A stretch of 64,000 nucleotides of DNA from Shimia sp047124445 (GTDB lineage Bacteria > Pseudomonadota > Alphaproteobacteria > Rhodobacterales > Rhodobacteraceae): assembly GCF_047124445.1 (NCBI RefSeq), contig NZ_CP138921.1:1550001-1614000 (forward strand), written 5' to 3'. The translations under genes and the position numbers were made by a program. Positions 33,714 to 43,130 of this stretch are shown piece after piece; position 1 is the first letter of the stretch; the number at the start of each line of letters is the position of its first letter. The notes beneath the pieces are model-generated. The model did no database searches, was not told where the DNA came from, and saw nothing but the letters and a program-made list of their open reading frames with translations.

Positions 33714-34292
33714 ATGCCTCAACCAAACCAAGCCGCGCTGGATTTTTTGCTGAGCCGCCGCTCTCGTCCCGCCAAAACCCTGATTGGCCCCGCGCCCACG
33801 CACGCGGAACTCGAGCCACTGCTGGAGGCCGCCCTGCGCAGCCCGGATCACGGCAAACTCGAACCTTGGCGCCTTATCGTGCTGGAAGGCGCCGCCTTGA
33901 GCAAACTTGCCAAGCTCGCCCAAGAACGCGGCGAAGCCTTAGACATGGAGCCGGAAAAGATCACCAAGGCACACGATCAGTTTGACCGCGCGGATCTGGT
34001 GGTGGCCGTGATCGAGGCGCCCGTGATCAGCGAAAAGGTCCCAGAGATCGAACAGACCTACTCAGCCGCCTGTGTGTGCCTGCAACTGCTAAACGCCGCA
34101 CTGGCCGCTGGCTGGGGCGCCAACTGGCTGTCCGGTTGGGCCAGCCATGATCGTGGCTTTGTCGAAAAAGGCCTCGACCTCACCCCACGTGAGCGGGTCG
34201 CAGGTTTCATCCACATCGGCACCGAAAAAGTCGCGCCGCCCGAGCGCCCACGCCCCAACATGGAGACCAAAGTCACATGGCTGTCAGCCTAG
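33714..34292 (+). CDS. Nitroreductase family protein
   Basis: A 192-residue flavoprotein from ATG 33714, preceded by GAGGGAAGAC. It has LLSRRSRPAKTLIGPAPTHAELEPLLEAALRSPDHGKLEPWRLIVLEG, the FMN-binding pattern of YdjA-like minimal nitroreductases, and GAGWGAN-like ALAAGWGANWLSGWASHD. It works as an FMN homodimer reducing nitro or quinone compounds with NAD(P)H. The physiological substrate is unknown. Confidence 0.92.
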   Translation: MPQPNQAALDFLLSRRSRPAKTLIGPAPTHAELEPLLEAALRSPDHGKLEPWRLIVLEGAALSKLAKLAQERGEALDMEPEKITKAHDQFDRADLVVAVIEAPVISEKVPEIEQTYSAACVCLQLLNAALAAGWGANWLSGWASHDRGFVEKGLDLTPRERVAGFIHIGTEKVAPPERPRPNMETKVTWLSA

Positions 34293-34999
34293 CAATCTCG
34301 TCTTTTGGCAAGACACTCACCCAAATCGGGGACCCGCGCTTTCGCCGGGTCCTTTTCAAAGGCATTGGCCTTGCTTTTGCGCTCTTGTTTGCTGTGAACT
34401 TCGGCTTTTTTCACTTGCTTTCTTGGCTCGGTAATGGCGCAACATTGCAAGAGCTGTTTGGCAGCTACACGTGGTTTTTGGACTTTTTGACGGGCACCGC
34501 GGTCTTCGCCATGATCATTCTGTCCTTCTTTCTGATGATGCCCGTGGCCTCATTGTTTGCATCGATATTTCTGGACGAAGTCGCAACAGCGGTGGAAGAC
34601 AGACACTATAGCCACCTGCTGCAAGTGCCCGGTGTTTCCTTTTCGGAGGGACTAAAAGATGCGGTGAACCACTTCGGTGTAATCGTGGCGGCCAACATCG
34701 CCGCTCTGGTGATATACCTGATACTCTCGCCTTTGGCGCTGTTCATTTTCTGGGCGCTCAACGGTTTCTTGCTGGGGCGGGAGTACTTTCAATTGGTTGC
34801 CATGCGCCGCGTTGGACGTGTAGAAGCCCGCAGGCTCCGCAAAAAGCACATCGGCACCATCTGGCTCGCCGGCACACTTATGGCGATCCCACTGTCTATG
34901 CCGATCCTGAACCTGGTGATCCCGATCCTAGGCGCGGCGACCTTTACCCATCTGTACCATCAGCTGGAGCCGTCACCTCAGCAGGCCCCATCACGTTAA
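34277..34999 (+). CDS. EI24 domain-containing membrane protein (CysZ-like)
   Basis: A 240-residue membrane protein with about four to six hydrophobic segments. The family features are IGDPRFRRVLFKGIGLAFALLF near the N-terminus and FWALNGFLLGREYFQLVAMRRVGRVEARRLRKKH, the EI24/CysZ core. CysZ relatives move sulfate, but this divergent subgroup is uncharacterised. The start overlaps the nitroreductase stop by 16 bp, and its 3' end overlaps the DUF1467 gene on the other strand by 56 bp. Confidence 0.88.
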   Translation: MAVSLAISSFGKTLTQIGDPRFRRVLFKGIGLAFALLFAVNFGFFHLLSWLGNGATLQELFGSYTWFLDFLTGTAVFAMIILSFFLMMPVASLFASIFLDEVATAVEDRHYSHLLQVPGVSFSEGLKDAVNHFGVIVAANIAALVIYLILSPLALFIFWALNGFLLGREYFQLVAMRRVGRVEARRLRKKHIGTIWLAGTLMAIPLSMPILNLVIPILGAATFTHLYHQLEPSPQQAPSR

Positions 35000-35249
35000 A
35001 CCAGTCAAAATCACGCACAGTGATCACGCCGGTTGTGATGATCCAGTACAAAATCACCCACATCACCGCGGCGACGCCCGTGGTGATCCAGGCTTTGGTT
35101 TTGAGATAATGATGCTCAGGACTGCTGGCATGTGTGCCGGGCACAACCTCACCCATATCGCCCTGCGTTTTCAGGCGAATCGGGATCACCATCAAAAAGG
35201 TCATGAACCAAAGCACGGCGTATAGAACGAGGGCTGAAGTGATGGTCAT
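34944..35249 (-). CDS. DUF1467 family membrane protein
   Basis: A 101-residue protein from ATG 35249 (MTITSALVLYAVLWFMTFLMVIPIRLKTQGD), with the family loop GEVVPGTHASSPEHHYLKTKAWITT followed by a second helix. Two transmembrane helices. DUF1467 is common in alphaproteobacteria and often sits by mce, as here. A longer in-frame upstream start at 35345 is not supported. Its last 56 bases are antisense to the EI24 gene. Confidence 0.9.
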   Translation of the reverse strand: MTITSALVLYAVLWFMTFLMVIPIRLKTQGDMGEVVPGTHASSPEHHYLKTKAWITTGVAAVMWVILYWIITTGVITVRDFDWFNVMGPAEVTAPADGTDG

Positions 35250-35317
35250 TGCGCGCTCCTGAAAAAAAGGCGGACACCGTTGGCCCGCCATTCCTAGTCT
35301 GTTTTGGGGTTGGCCTC

Positions 35318-35722
35318 TTAGACCTGTTCCAGTTCCACAAGGCAACCGTTGAAATCTTTCGGATGCAGGAACAGCACAGGTTTGCCATGCGCCCCGATCT
35401 TTGGCTCCCCACTGCCCAGAACACGTGCCCCGGTGGATTTCAGATGGTCCCGCGCCGCCAGAATATCGTCGACCTCATAGCACACATGGTGAATGCCGCC
35501 CGCCGGGTTCTTTTCAAGGAAGCCATTGATTGGGCTGTCTTCTCCCAGCGGATAGAGCAACTCGATTTTGGTGTTTGGCAGCTCAATGAACACCACGGTC
35601 ACGCCGTGGTCCGGCTCATCCTGAGGCGCACCAACTTTCGCGCCCAGCGCGTCACGGTACTGCGCACTTGCCGCTTCCAGATCCGGCACAGCAATGGCCA
35701 CGTGGTTCAATCTTCCGATCAT
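35318..35722 (-). CDS. mce: Methylmalonyl-CoA epimerase
   Basis: A 134-residue VOC-fold enzyme from ATG 35722 (MIGRLNHVAIAVPDLEAA). The metal ligands are visible in LNHVAIAV (His), GGIHHVCYEVDD (His) and LVELEQV (Glu). DEPDHGVTVVFIELPNTKIELL is characteristic. It converts (S)- to (R)-methylmalonyl-CoA in propionate and branched-chain degradation. Confidence 0.93.
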   Translation of the reverse strand: MIGRLNHVAIAVPDLEAASAQYRDALGAKVGAPQDEPDHGVTVVFIELPNTKIELLYPLGEDSPINGFLEKNPAGGIHHVCYEVDDILAARDHLKSTGARVLGSGEPKIGAHGKPVLFLHPKDFNGCLVELEQV

Positions 35723-35895
35723 TTTTGTCTCCTCCAAAGGGCATGGATCCCGCTCCCCGTCCTTATGTGCGCTGATATGCGCAGGCGCAAGCGACAGGGC
35801 GTCGCGGCTGCCTTTAACGTTTCGTTAGGCATGTGTTCCTAGCCTGTTTGCACGTTTCGGTACTTGTAGTTTTCGCTTCGTTGAGGATTTCAAAC

Positions 35896-36609
35896 ATGGA
35901 CGACAAATCGCCTTTCTCCCCGCTGACCACCCCATCAGCCGCGCGCCCACTTCTGGGCATGACCGTTCTGGTGGTGGAAGACAGCCGTTTCTCCTCTGAC
36001 GCGCTGCGCCTGATGTGTGTGCGCTCTGGCGCCCGCATACGCCGCGCCGACTGTTTGACCTCCGCCCGACGACACCTGCAAGTCTACATGCCAACCGTCG
36101 CGATTGTGGACATGGGCCTGCCAGATGGCTCTGGCGCCGAGTTGATCGAGGAACTCAACAAAGCCGCCCCGCGCATCGAGTTGATCCTTGGCACCTCCGG
36201 CGACGACTTTGCCCAGGAGGCCGCGCTGGCCGCAGGCGCAGACGGTTTCATCGCCAAGCCTTACGGGACGCTTACAGATTTCCAACAGGCCATCCTACGG
36301 CGCCTACCGGATGCCTATCGCCCAACTGTGGCCCGTATTGCCGACAACGAGGCAATCAAACCAGACCCTGTAGCCTTCCGCGATGACCTGCTGCATGCGG
36401 CCGACACCCTGAAAGAAGGCGACGAAGAGCTGATCGACTATGTGGCGCAGTTCCTCGGTGGCCTGGCCCGCAGTGCTGGCGACAAAGGCTTGCTGAACGC
36501 GGTGAAAGCCGTGGAAAGCGCCCGCAAAGAAGGCACCGGCGTGCGCGCCAATGTTGCCGAACTCAACGGCGTGGTCGAAAGCCGCCTCACCGAAGCGGCC
36601 GTAATCTAA
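35896..36609 (+). CDS. Response regulator with C-terminal helical extension
   Basis: A 237-residue protein from ATG 35896. Receiver domain at about 22-145: VVEDSRFSS (acidic pocket), Asp in VAIVDMGLPDGSG, Thr/Ser in LGTSGDD, and Lys in FIAKPYGT. The remaining 90 residues are helical (RDDLLHAADTLKEGDEELIDYVAQFLGGLARSAGDKGLLNAVKAVESARK) and unlike DNA-binding outputs. The helical repeat could be a four-helix bundle or an Hpt-like remnant without the His. It is monocistronic with its own terminator. Confidence 0.86.
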   Translation: MDDKSPFSPLTTPSAARPLLGMTVLVVEDSRFSSDALRLMCVRSGARIRRADCLTSARRHLQVYMPTVAIVDMGLPDGSGAELIEELNKAAPRIELILGTSGDDFAQEAALAAGADGFIAKPYGTLTDFQQAILRRLPDAYRPTVARIADNEAIKPDPVAFRDDLLHAADTLKEGDEELIDYVAQFLGGLARSAGDKGLLNAVKAVESARKEGTGVRANVAELNGVVESRLTEAAVI

Positions 36610-36651
36610 GACCTACCCTACCGGAACGACGACGTAAGACACGGGACAGTC

Positions 36652-36682
36652 AGGCGGGGCCATTGGCCTCGCCTTTTCTTTT
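36652..36682 (+). terminator. Intrinsic terminator after response regulator
   Basis: A 10-bp stem with one wobble pair (36652-36661 with 36665-36674), ATT loop, then TTTCTTTTT. Confidence 0.85.
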
Positions 36683-36686
36683 TGGC

Positions 36687-37403
36687 TCACCCCTGTTCGG
36701 GATCACTCGCGGCGCGCACAAGTTGCGTCAGATCGCTCAACCGCTCCCGCTGCTGGCCAGCCTCATCAAAGTTGCTTGATGACAGCCAAACCTCAAACGC
36801 GGCCTTCAAAGCCGGCCACTCCCGATCAATCGCCGCAAACCACGCCGTGTCACGATTGCGCCCTTTGTAGACCAATGCCTGACGGAAGACGCCCTCATAA
36901 CTCAGCCCCAACCGCTGCGCAGCCCGACGGGACGGGGCGTTGAGCGCGTCACATTTCCACTCATAGCGGCGATAGCCTGTGTCAAAAGCCCATTGCATCA
37001 TCAGAAACATCGCCTCGGTCGCCGCAGGCGTGCCTTGCATCATTGGCGCAAAGTTGATGTTGCCAACCTCAATGGAACCGCGCTCTGGATAGATGCGTAG
37101 ATATGAGGCCACCCCCGTGAAGGTGCGCTCTGCCTTGCTGTAGATCGCATAAAAGAAGTGATCTTGGTTCTCGACCGTTTCCCGCACCCAGCGATGATAC
37201 TGTGCCGCCGAATGAAACGGCCCATATGGCATGTAGTCCCACACCCAGTCATCCGCCTGATACGCGCGGTACAACAACGCCGCATGGGCCTCTGCGTTTA
37301 ACGGCTCAAGCCGCACATATTGACCGTCCAAAACCTCACCCGATGGCCGTGGTGGCACGGTCCAATCAGGCACGGCAAAGCCCACAGGGCGGGATGTTTG
37401 CAT
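36687..37403 (-). CDS. GNAT family N-acetyltransferase
   Basis: About 238 residues from ATG 37403 (MQTSRPVGFAVPDWTVPPRPSG); an upstream in-frame start at 37457 is less likely. RimJ/RimL-type layout: LDGQYVRLEPLNAEAHAALL, FTGVASYLRIYPERGSIEVGNI, and the acetyl-CoA region NAPSRRAAQRLGLSYEGVFRQALVYKGRNRDTAWFAAID. The acceptor is unknown. Confidence 0.9.
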   Translation of the reverse strand: MQTSRPVGFAVPDWTVPPRPSGEVLDGQYVRLEPLNAEAHAALLYRAYQADDWVWDYMPYGPFHSAAQYHRWVRETVENQDHFFYAIYSKAERTFTGVASYLRIYPERGSIEVGNINFAPMMQGTPAATEAMFLMMQWAFDTGYRRYEWKCDALNAPSRRAAQRLGLSYEGVFRQALVYKGRNRDTAWFAAIDREWPALKAAFEVWLSSSNFDEAGQQRERLSDLTQLVRAASDPEQG

Positions 37404-37468
37404 GAGTGGTCTTCCTTCAGTTGGCCAAGTAGTGGCACAGCACGCCCCGCGCGCCAAGCCTTTCTAAC

Positions 37469-38719
37469 TTAAGCCAACAATCCCGGCGCATCTCCCAACT
37501 GCATCCCCGGAAACACCACGCCCTCAAGGGCCGCCTGATCCAAGCCAAAACTCTCGCGAATGGCCCAGGCTGCGTAGCGACGCACATCATCGGTCGGCAT
37601 CAGGTCGCGCCCTTGGAACAGATCCGCTTCCTCAAAACCGGTCAGTTGGCCGTGTACCCTTTGCCCCCGAATGGCGCCGCCCGCCATAACCATCATGCCG
37701 CCGGTGCCGTGATCCGTACCTCTGGTGCCGTTCTCTGCCACCGTGCGGCCAAACTCTGTCATCGCCAGGACCGTGGTGCGGCCCCAGACCTTCTCGCCAA
37801 CACCGGCCTTCAGGGCCAACAAGCTGTCGCTCAGCCGCTTCAAAGGCGCGCGTAGGCCACGCGCCTGATGGGAATGGGTGTCCCACCCTCCAATCGAGAA
37901 GCAGGCCACACGCGCCGCATCTCGCAACTGCTGCGCCGCAAACTCTGCCACGCGCACATGTGCACCGGCACGCCCGCGTCCCTGCGGGCTCATTTGCGCT
38001 TCCATCATGGTTTCCAGCTCATCCATCATCATGCCGCTGTCTGCTATCTCAAACACACCACCGCCGTCGTCACCGGCCAGCACCATGGCCTTCTGCATCG
38101 CCAAAGCCATTTCTGGATCGCGTTCCATGGTCAATTCCAACAGGCGCGCGCCTTGACTGGACAGCACAAACCCCACATCCGGCGACCAGGTCTCCACCTC
38201 CGCCGCGCCTTGGCTCAGCAACATCGGGTCCGCGCCCACCGCATAGGCCGTGGTCATCTGGCTGTTGGGCATGTGTTGCAGCATCCGGTTCAACCAACCC
38301 TCTCGCGCCGTGCCGGGTTGCAGGCTGGCCGTGCCCGCTTCGAGCAAATCCTGACCGTCAAAATGACTGCGTTTGTTGCGATACGGCGTGGAAACGCCCT
38401 GCACAAAGGCCAACTCCCCGGCCCGCCACAACGGCCACAGTGGTTTGGCCGCCGCATGCAACATCATACCATCTGTGAGTTCCTGGCCGGAGCGCGCGCC
38501 AGCCAAAAGCGTTGGCCGCAGTTGGCGCAATCCCGCATCATCCGGCTGCAACAAATCCAACCCATCCAGACCACCGCGCAGGATGATCACCACCAACCGG
38601 TTCTCGCCCCCGGTCGCGGCAAAGCTCACTGGCGTCATCAACGGGCTCGCAGCCAGCGAACATCCCACCGCCAGCCCACGCCCAAGGAACCCACGCCGAT
38701 CCATCACTGTGTTGTCCAT
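37469..38719 (-). CDS. DUF1501 domain-containing protein (Tat-exported)
   Basis: A 416-residue protein with a Tat-type signal (MDRRGFLGRGLAVGCSLAASPLM). The body matches DUF1501: VVIILRGGLDGLDLL, SHFDGQDLLEAG, SIGGWDTHSHQA and TTVLAMTEFGRTVAENGTRGTDHGTGG, a sulfatase/alkaline-phosphatase-like metal pattern (Asp and His residues). It is almost always paired with a DUF1800 gene, here ten bases upstream. Their role is unknown; secretion beyond the cytoplasm is likely. Confidence 0.94.
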   Translation of the reverse strand: MDNTVMDRRGFLGRGLAVGCSLAASPLMTPVSFAATGGENRLVVIILRGGLDGLDLLQPDDAGLRQLRPTLLAGARSGQELTDGMMLHAAAKPLWPLWRAGELAFVQGVSTPYRNKRSHFDGQDLLEAGTASLQPGTAREGWLNRMLQHMPNSQMTTAYAVGADPMLLSQGAAEVETWSPDVGFVLSSQGARLLELTMERDPEMALAMQKAMVLAGDDGGGVFEIADSGMMMDELETMMEAQMSPQGRGRAGAHVRVAEFAAQQLRDAARVACFSIGGWDTHSHQARGLRAPLKRLSDSLLALKAGVGEKVWGRTTVLAMTEFGRTVAENGTRGTDHGTGGMMVMAGGAIRGQRVHGQLTGFEEADLFQGRDLMPTDDVRRYAAWAIRESFGLDQAALEGVVFPGMQLGDAPGLLA

Positions 38720-38729
38720 GAAGCTCTCC

Positions 38730-40190
38730 TCACACCCGCTGAAACGCGGGCGACATCAACACCAGCGCAATGCCTTCACGCCGGTTCTCTGCAGCTTCCG
38801 CGGCAAATCGCACCGACGCGGGCGCGGTCGGCCCCAATGTGCTCTCCACAAAGTCGCGCGGGTCCGGCAATGCCTCCAGAACCGCCGTCGGTACGCCCAA
38901 AGCCCACTGCAACCGCGCTGCCATGCCCTGCGCTGTCAGCCAATGCCCATCCGCTTCTTCAAAGCCATCCGGCCCAAAGGGCCGCCGCCACGGTTGCCCC
39001 ATTGTGCGCAAAGGCGTGCCCAACAGCTGTTCCAGCTGTTTACTTTTTACACCCCGAAACTGACTTTTGGGCACCGCCAAAGCCCGTAAGGCGGAACTGA
39101 CAAACAACTCTGGTTGCTTGAAGTTGCCAACACCCGGTCCAACCGCCCCCCAGGCCGCGGGATGGCGCAGCATCGCCTCAATGACTTCAGCCAAATCTCC
39201 GTCCGTTTCCAGATAGCGCGCGCCCATCGAAACCAGCAGATCCTCATCCGGTGTGTCGGACACAAAATGCACAGCCAGTTTGCGCGAAATATGCCGCGCC
39301 GTATCCGGATGCCGCGCCAAATCGCGCAAGACTTCGTGCACATCCGCCATCCGCGCACGTCTTGTGCCGTATTCCTTGCCCAACACCGTCTCAGGGCCCG
39401 GCTCCGCGCGCTTGGAGATATAAACCGTGCCCTCTTTCTGCACAGTTGTGACCCCGGTCAGGAGTTCCGCCAACTGGCGCACATCACCTTGAGTATAGGC
39501 GCCCCCCACCCCCAATGTGTGCAGTTCCAAGATTTCACGCGCGAGGTTTTCGTTCAGCCCCAGCTCTTTCGTGGGCCGTTTCCTTTCTGCAAACCGACTG
39601 TTTGGACCAACCGAATTGTTCTGATCCAGATAATGCAGCATCTGCGGATGCAGCACCGCCGAAATCAACAAATCCTCAAACTTTCCATTCACATGCGGGC
39701 GAATGGCATTTGCCGCGTAGGAAGGCTCCGCATAGCGATACCGGTCATTTTTTCCAGGCGCGGAAAAGTGATCCACCCAAAAGGCCACCAGCCGTTCACG
39801 CAGGGCGTCCCGGTTCCAGACGCGCCGCACCAAAGTTCCGGCAATCCACCCAGCCCCTTCCTGTTTGGCCGCCCGACGCGCCTTACGCAGAGCTTTGCGT
39901 AACCGCTCCTGCTCAGCACTCCCGGCTTCCGCCTTGGAAATGCGCCCGCGCGCTTTGCGTATTTCGGCCATCTTGCCCCGCATCTCTGCATCTGTGGGGA
40001 AAACAAACCCCGGCAGAGTCACCTCCGCCCCGCGCAGCCAGCGCATCATCTCATCCACGCTGTCTGGCCCCGCCACAACAGGCGAGCGCCCATAGCCAAA
40101 TCGTGTCTGAGCTATATCAGGATCAAAACCCACTGCTGCCGCGCTCCTTTGGTGCACACGCGTTCTACGCGCTTTTCTATACTGTATCAC
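38730..40190 (-). CDS. DUF1800 domain-containing protein
   Basis: A 486-residue protein of the family paired with DUF1501. Diagnostic parts: ARTRFGYG-like DIAQTRFGYGRSP, ERLVAFWVDHFSAPG, NENLAREILELHTLGVGGAYTQGDVRQLAELLTGVTT and RHISRKLAVHFVSDTPDEDLL. No signal peptide is clear at the N-terminus. Function unknown. It forms an operon with the DUF1501 gene. Confidence 0.93.
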   Translation of the reverse strand: MIQYRKARRTRVHQRSAAAVGFDPDIAQTRFGYGRSPVVAGPDSVDEMMRWLRGAEVTLPGFVFPTDAEMRGKMAEIRKARGRISKAEAGSAEQERLRKALRKARRAAKQEGAGWIAGTLVRRVWNRDALRERLVAFWVDHFSAPGKNDRYRYAEPSYAANAIRPHVNGKFEDLLISAVLHPQMLHYLDQNNSVGPNSRFAERKRPTKELGLNENLAREILELHTLGVGGAYTQGDVRQLAELLTGVTTVQKEGTVYISKRAEPGPETVLGKEYGTRRARMADVHEVLRDLARHPDTARHISRKLAVHFVSDTPDEDLLVSMGARYLETDGDLAEVIEAMLRHPAAWGAVGPGVGNFKQPELFVSSALRALAVPKSQFRGVKSKQLEQLLGTPLRTMGQPWRRPFGPDGFEEADGHWLTAQGMAARLQWALGVPTAVLEALPDPRDFVESTLGPTAPASVRFAAEAAENRREGIALVLMSPAFQRV

Positions 40191-40271
40191 ATAGCCGATC
40201 CGGTTCTACGCGGCTTGCTTAAGGCTGCCAAAAATCGACTAAAATCCGCCGATACCCGCCTGCCCCAAACT

Positions 40272-40301
40272 AAAAACCGCCCACGACAGGGTCGCAGGCG
40301 G
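40272..40301 (-). terminator. Intrinsic terminator after aspS (minus strand)
   Basis: On the minus strand a stem of 11 positions with a 2x2 internal loop (40301-40291 with 40287-40277) ends in TTTTTAG, 30 bp after the aspS stop. Confidence 0.75.
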
Positions 40302-40329
40302 CTAAAGTCTCAGTAATGTCGCGACAGGA

Positions 40330-42186
40330 TCACTCCTGCGGGATCACCCGCAAGCCCAGCTCCATCAACTGATCGCTGGATGGATCGCTTGGCGCGTTCA
40401 TCATCAGATCTTCCGCACGCTGGTTCATCGGGAACATCATCACTTCGCGGATGTTCTGTTGATCGGCGAGCAGCATCACAATCCGATCAACACCCGCGGC
40501 ACAGCCACCGTGGGGCGGCGCACCGTACTGGAATGCCTTGTAAAGCGCGCCAAAGCGCTCTTTCACTTCCGCCTCATCATAACCGGCAATTTCAAACGCC
40601 TTCAGCATCACCTCGGGCTTGTGGTTCCGGATCGCACCGGAGACCAGTTCATAGCCGTTACAGGCGAGGTCATACTGATAACCTTTCACCGCCAGCGGAT
40701 CACCGTTCAGCGCGTCCAGACCGCCCTGTGGCATGGAGAACGGGTTGTGTTCAAAGTCGATCTTGCCGCTCTCTTCGTCCGCCTCATAGATTGGGAAGTC
40801 CACGATCCAGGCAAAGGCAAAGCGGTCTTTGTCGATCAGACCCAGCTCTTCGCCAATCACGTTGCGCGCACGCCCAGCAACCGCCTCAAAGGCTTTCGGC
40901 TTGCCACCGAGGAAGAAGGCCGCGTCGCCCACGCCCAGACCCAGCTGCTGACGGATCGCTTCGGTGCGCTCAGGACCGATGTTCTTGGCCAACGGACCGG
41001 CCGCCTCTTCGCCCAGAACAATCTCACCGGCTTTGATCTTCGCGTTCACCTCTTTCACAGAGATGCCCTGCTCCTGCGCAATGGTGTCCGCAGACTGCTT
41101 GCGCCAGAAGATATAGCCCATGCCCGGCAGGCCTTCGCCTTGGGCAAACTTGTTCATCCGGTCACAGAACTTGCGCGACCCACCTTTTGGGGCTGGAATG
41201 GCGCGCACTTCGGTGCCTTCCTGCTCCAGCAGCTTGGCAAAGATCGCAAAGCCGGACCCGGCAAAATGCTCGGACACAACCTGCATCTCAATCGGGTTAC
41301 GCAGGTCCGGCTTGTCGGAACCATATTTTAGCGCCGCTTCCGCATAAGGAATCTGAGGCCACTCGTTTGGTGCATCCACCTTGCGGCCCCCGCCGAACTC
41401 TTCAAACACGCCCGCGATCACTGGCGAGATGGTGTCAAAGACGTCCTGCTGCTCCACAAAGGACATTTCCATGTCGAGCTGGTAGAAGTCGGTTGGGGAG
41501 CGATCGGCACGCGGGTCTTCGTCGCGGAAGCACGGCGCAATCTGGAAATACTTGTCAAAGCCCGCCACCATCATCAGCTGTTTGAACTGCTGTGGCGCCT
41601 GTGGCAGCGCGTAGAATTTGCCAGGGTGAATACGAGACGGGACGAGGAAGTCGCGCGCACCTTCTGGCGAAGACGCGGTGATGATTGGCGTCTGATACTC
41701 GCGGAAGCCCTTGTCCCACATGCGCTTGCGCATGGAGGCCACAACGTCAGAGCGCATGGTCATGTTCTGCTGCATCTGCTCACGACGCAGGTCGAGGAAG
41801 CGATACTTCAGACGGGTCTCTTCAGGGTATTCCTGATCGCCAAACACCAGAAGTGGCAGCTCATCCGCCGCGCCCAGAACTTCCAGATCACGCACAAACA
41901 CCTCAACCTCACCGGTTGGGATTTTGTCGTTCACCAGCTCAGGATCACGCGCTTTGACGTTGCCGTCGATGCGGATACACCACTCAGAGCGCACCTTCTC
42001 CATCTCGGAGAACACAGGGCTGTCTGGATCACACAGAACCTGAGTGATGCCAAAGTGGTCACGCAGGTCGACAAACAGAATGCCGCCGTGGTCGCGGATG
42101 CGGTGCACCCAGCCAGACAGGCGGACGGTTTCGCCCACGTTGGATTTGTTCAGATCGGCGCAGGAATGGCTGCGATAGGCGTGCAT
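40330..42186 (-). CDS. aspS: Aspartyl-tRNA synthetase
   Basis: A 618-residue class II synthetase of the bacterial type with the GAD insertion domain. Motifs: N-terminal OB fold (GETVRLSGWVHRIRDHGGILFVDLRDHFG), motif 1 region FREYQTPIITASSPEGARDFLVPSR, motif 2 FRDEDPRADRSPTDFYQLDMEMSF, motif 3 HGGCAAGVDRIVMLLAD. It charges tRNA-Asp and, in organisms lacking AsnRS, also tRNA-Asn. Monocistronic by context. Confidence 0.97.
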   Translation of the reverse strand: MHAYRSHSCADLNKSNVGETVRLSGWVHRIRDHGGILFVDLRDHFGITQVLCDPDSPVFSEMEKVRSEWCIRIDGNVKARDPELVNDKIPTGEVEVFVRDLEVLGAADELPLLVFGDQEYPEETRLKYRFLDLRREQMQQNMTMRSDVVASMRKRMWDKGFREYQTPIITASSPEGARDFLVPSRIHPGKFYALPQAPQQFKQLMMVAGFDKYFQIAPCFRDEDPRADRSPTDFYQLDMEMSFVEQQDVFDTISPVIAGVFEEFGGGRKVDAPNEWPQIPYAEAALKYGSDKPDLRNPIEMQVVSEHFAGSGFAIFAKLLEQEGTEVRAIPAPKGGSRKFCDRMNKFAQGEGLPGMGYIFWRKQSADTIAQEQGISVKEVNAKIKAGEIVLGEEAAGPLAKNIGPERTEAIRQQLGLGVGDAAFFLGGKPKAFEAVAGRARNVIGEELGLIDKDRFAFAWIVDFPIYEADEESGKIDFEHNPFSMPQGGLDALNGDPLAVKGYQYDLACNGYELVSGAIRNHKPEVMLKAFEIAGYDEAEVKERFGALYKAFQYGAPPHGGCAAGVDRIVMLLADQQNIREVMMFPMNQRAEDLMMNAPSDPSSDQLMELGLRVIPQE

Positions 42187-42488
42187 GTGCGGGCCCTCTT
42201 TCAGGGTGAATAACTACAGTCGGCCCGATACACCTTTTTGGGCCGACAAAGTCAAGAGAACGGCGCGGGTTTGCGATGAAAAAGGGACCCTCTTCGCCCG
42301 ACCACAGGGAGGGCTGCGCCCATGGCGCGGCAGGCGATTGCCAAAATGGCAATCTGCCGAGAGCGGGCCTGCCCCTCGGCAGGCGCGGCAACGCCACACT
42401 CAGACGACCTGTATTGCCAAGACCGCCATCCCCCAAAACTCGACCGGAACATAAGCGCCCTCCCCCAGGCAGGCGCAGCCCTACAACT
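42187..42488. repeat. Intergenic region with REP-like palindromes
   Basis: No gene is seen in this 302-bp gap. It has a hairpin GATTGCC/GGCAATC around 42337-42355 with an AAAAT loop. It also has a 20-bp palindrome-containing sequence at 42367-42386 that recurs inverted at 47847-47866. Both look like dispersed extragenic repeats. Confidence 0.55.
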
Positions 42489-43130
42489 TCAAGCGTGGGA
42501 CAAAACGGCTGCTATCTCCCCACGCAGCGCATTTGTGAGCACGATGTCTTTTGCATGCCGCAGGTCTTTCTCCGTCAAAACAGCCTCCCGCACCGAGCCC
42601 GCATCCAACAAACTCTGACGATATACGCCCGGCAGACACCCCGACGACAGCGGTGGCGTTAGGCGCTCACCATCCGGCATGGTCAGCACCACATTTGTGA
42701 TTGTGCCCTCACACAACTCATCCCGCTCATTGAGAAACAGCCATTCCTGCACGCCGTCGGGCAAGTCCGCGCGCCAGCGGTCATATACCTCTCGCCGCGT
42801 TGTCTTGTGCCGCAACAAAGCATCCTCAGAGCGCAGCCGCTCAGGCGCAATGCGCACTGTCCACTGCGCCGTCGCCTCTGGCAGCGCCGCGGTCGTGGTC
42901 TCCACATCCCCCGCCGCGCCCAGTGTCATCCGACAGCGCAGAGACACATCCCCGCCCAGCGCGTCAATCGCCTCTGCAACCCGCACAGGATCAAACACAA
43001 ATCCCAGCGCCCGCGCCGACTGCGCCAGCCGTTGCAGATGTAACTCCAACCGCGCAATCCCCTCAGGACGCCACGCAAAGGTTTCGATCAGGCGGGTTCC
43101 GGCTGGAACTGGGCAAACCGTGCTTTCCAC
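42489..43130 (-). CDS. Aminotransferase class IV, probable 4-amino-4-deoxychorismate lyase
   Basis: A 213-residue PLP-fold protein. RLIETFAWRPEGIARLELHLQRLAQSARALG gives the N-terminal half, HKTTRREVYDRWRAD supplies the catalytic Lys region, and ELCEGTITNVVLTMPDGERLTPPLSSGCLPGVYR is the phosphate-binding pattern. The PabB gene overlaps its start by 43 bp, so the pair should make p-aminobenzoate for folate. Shorter than E. coli PabC, as usual in this group. Confidence 0.88.
   Translation of the reverse strand: MESTVCPVPAGTRLIETFAWRPEGIARLELHLQRLAQSARALGFVFDPVRVAEAIDALGGDVSLRCRMTLGAAGDVETTTAALPEATAQWTVRIAPERLRSEDALLRHKTTRREVYDRWRADLPDGVQEWLFLNERDELCEGTITNVVLTMPDGERLTPPLSSGCLPGVYRQSLLDAGSVREAVLTEKDLRHAKDIVLTNALRGEIAAVLSHA

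Noticed and set aside
37868..39100. A 410-codon plus-strand frame over the DUF1501/DUF1800 genes
   Set aside because: Crosses two genuine genes and has antisense composition.
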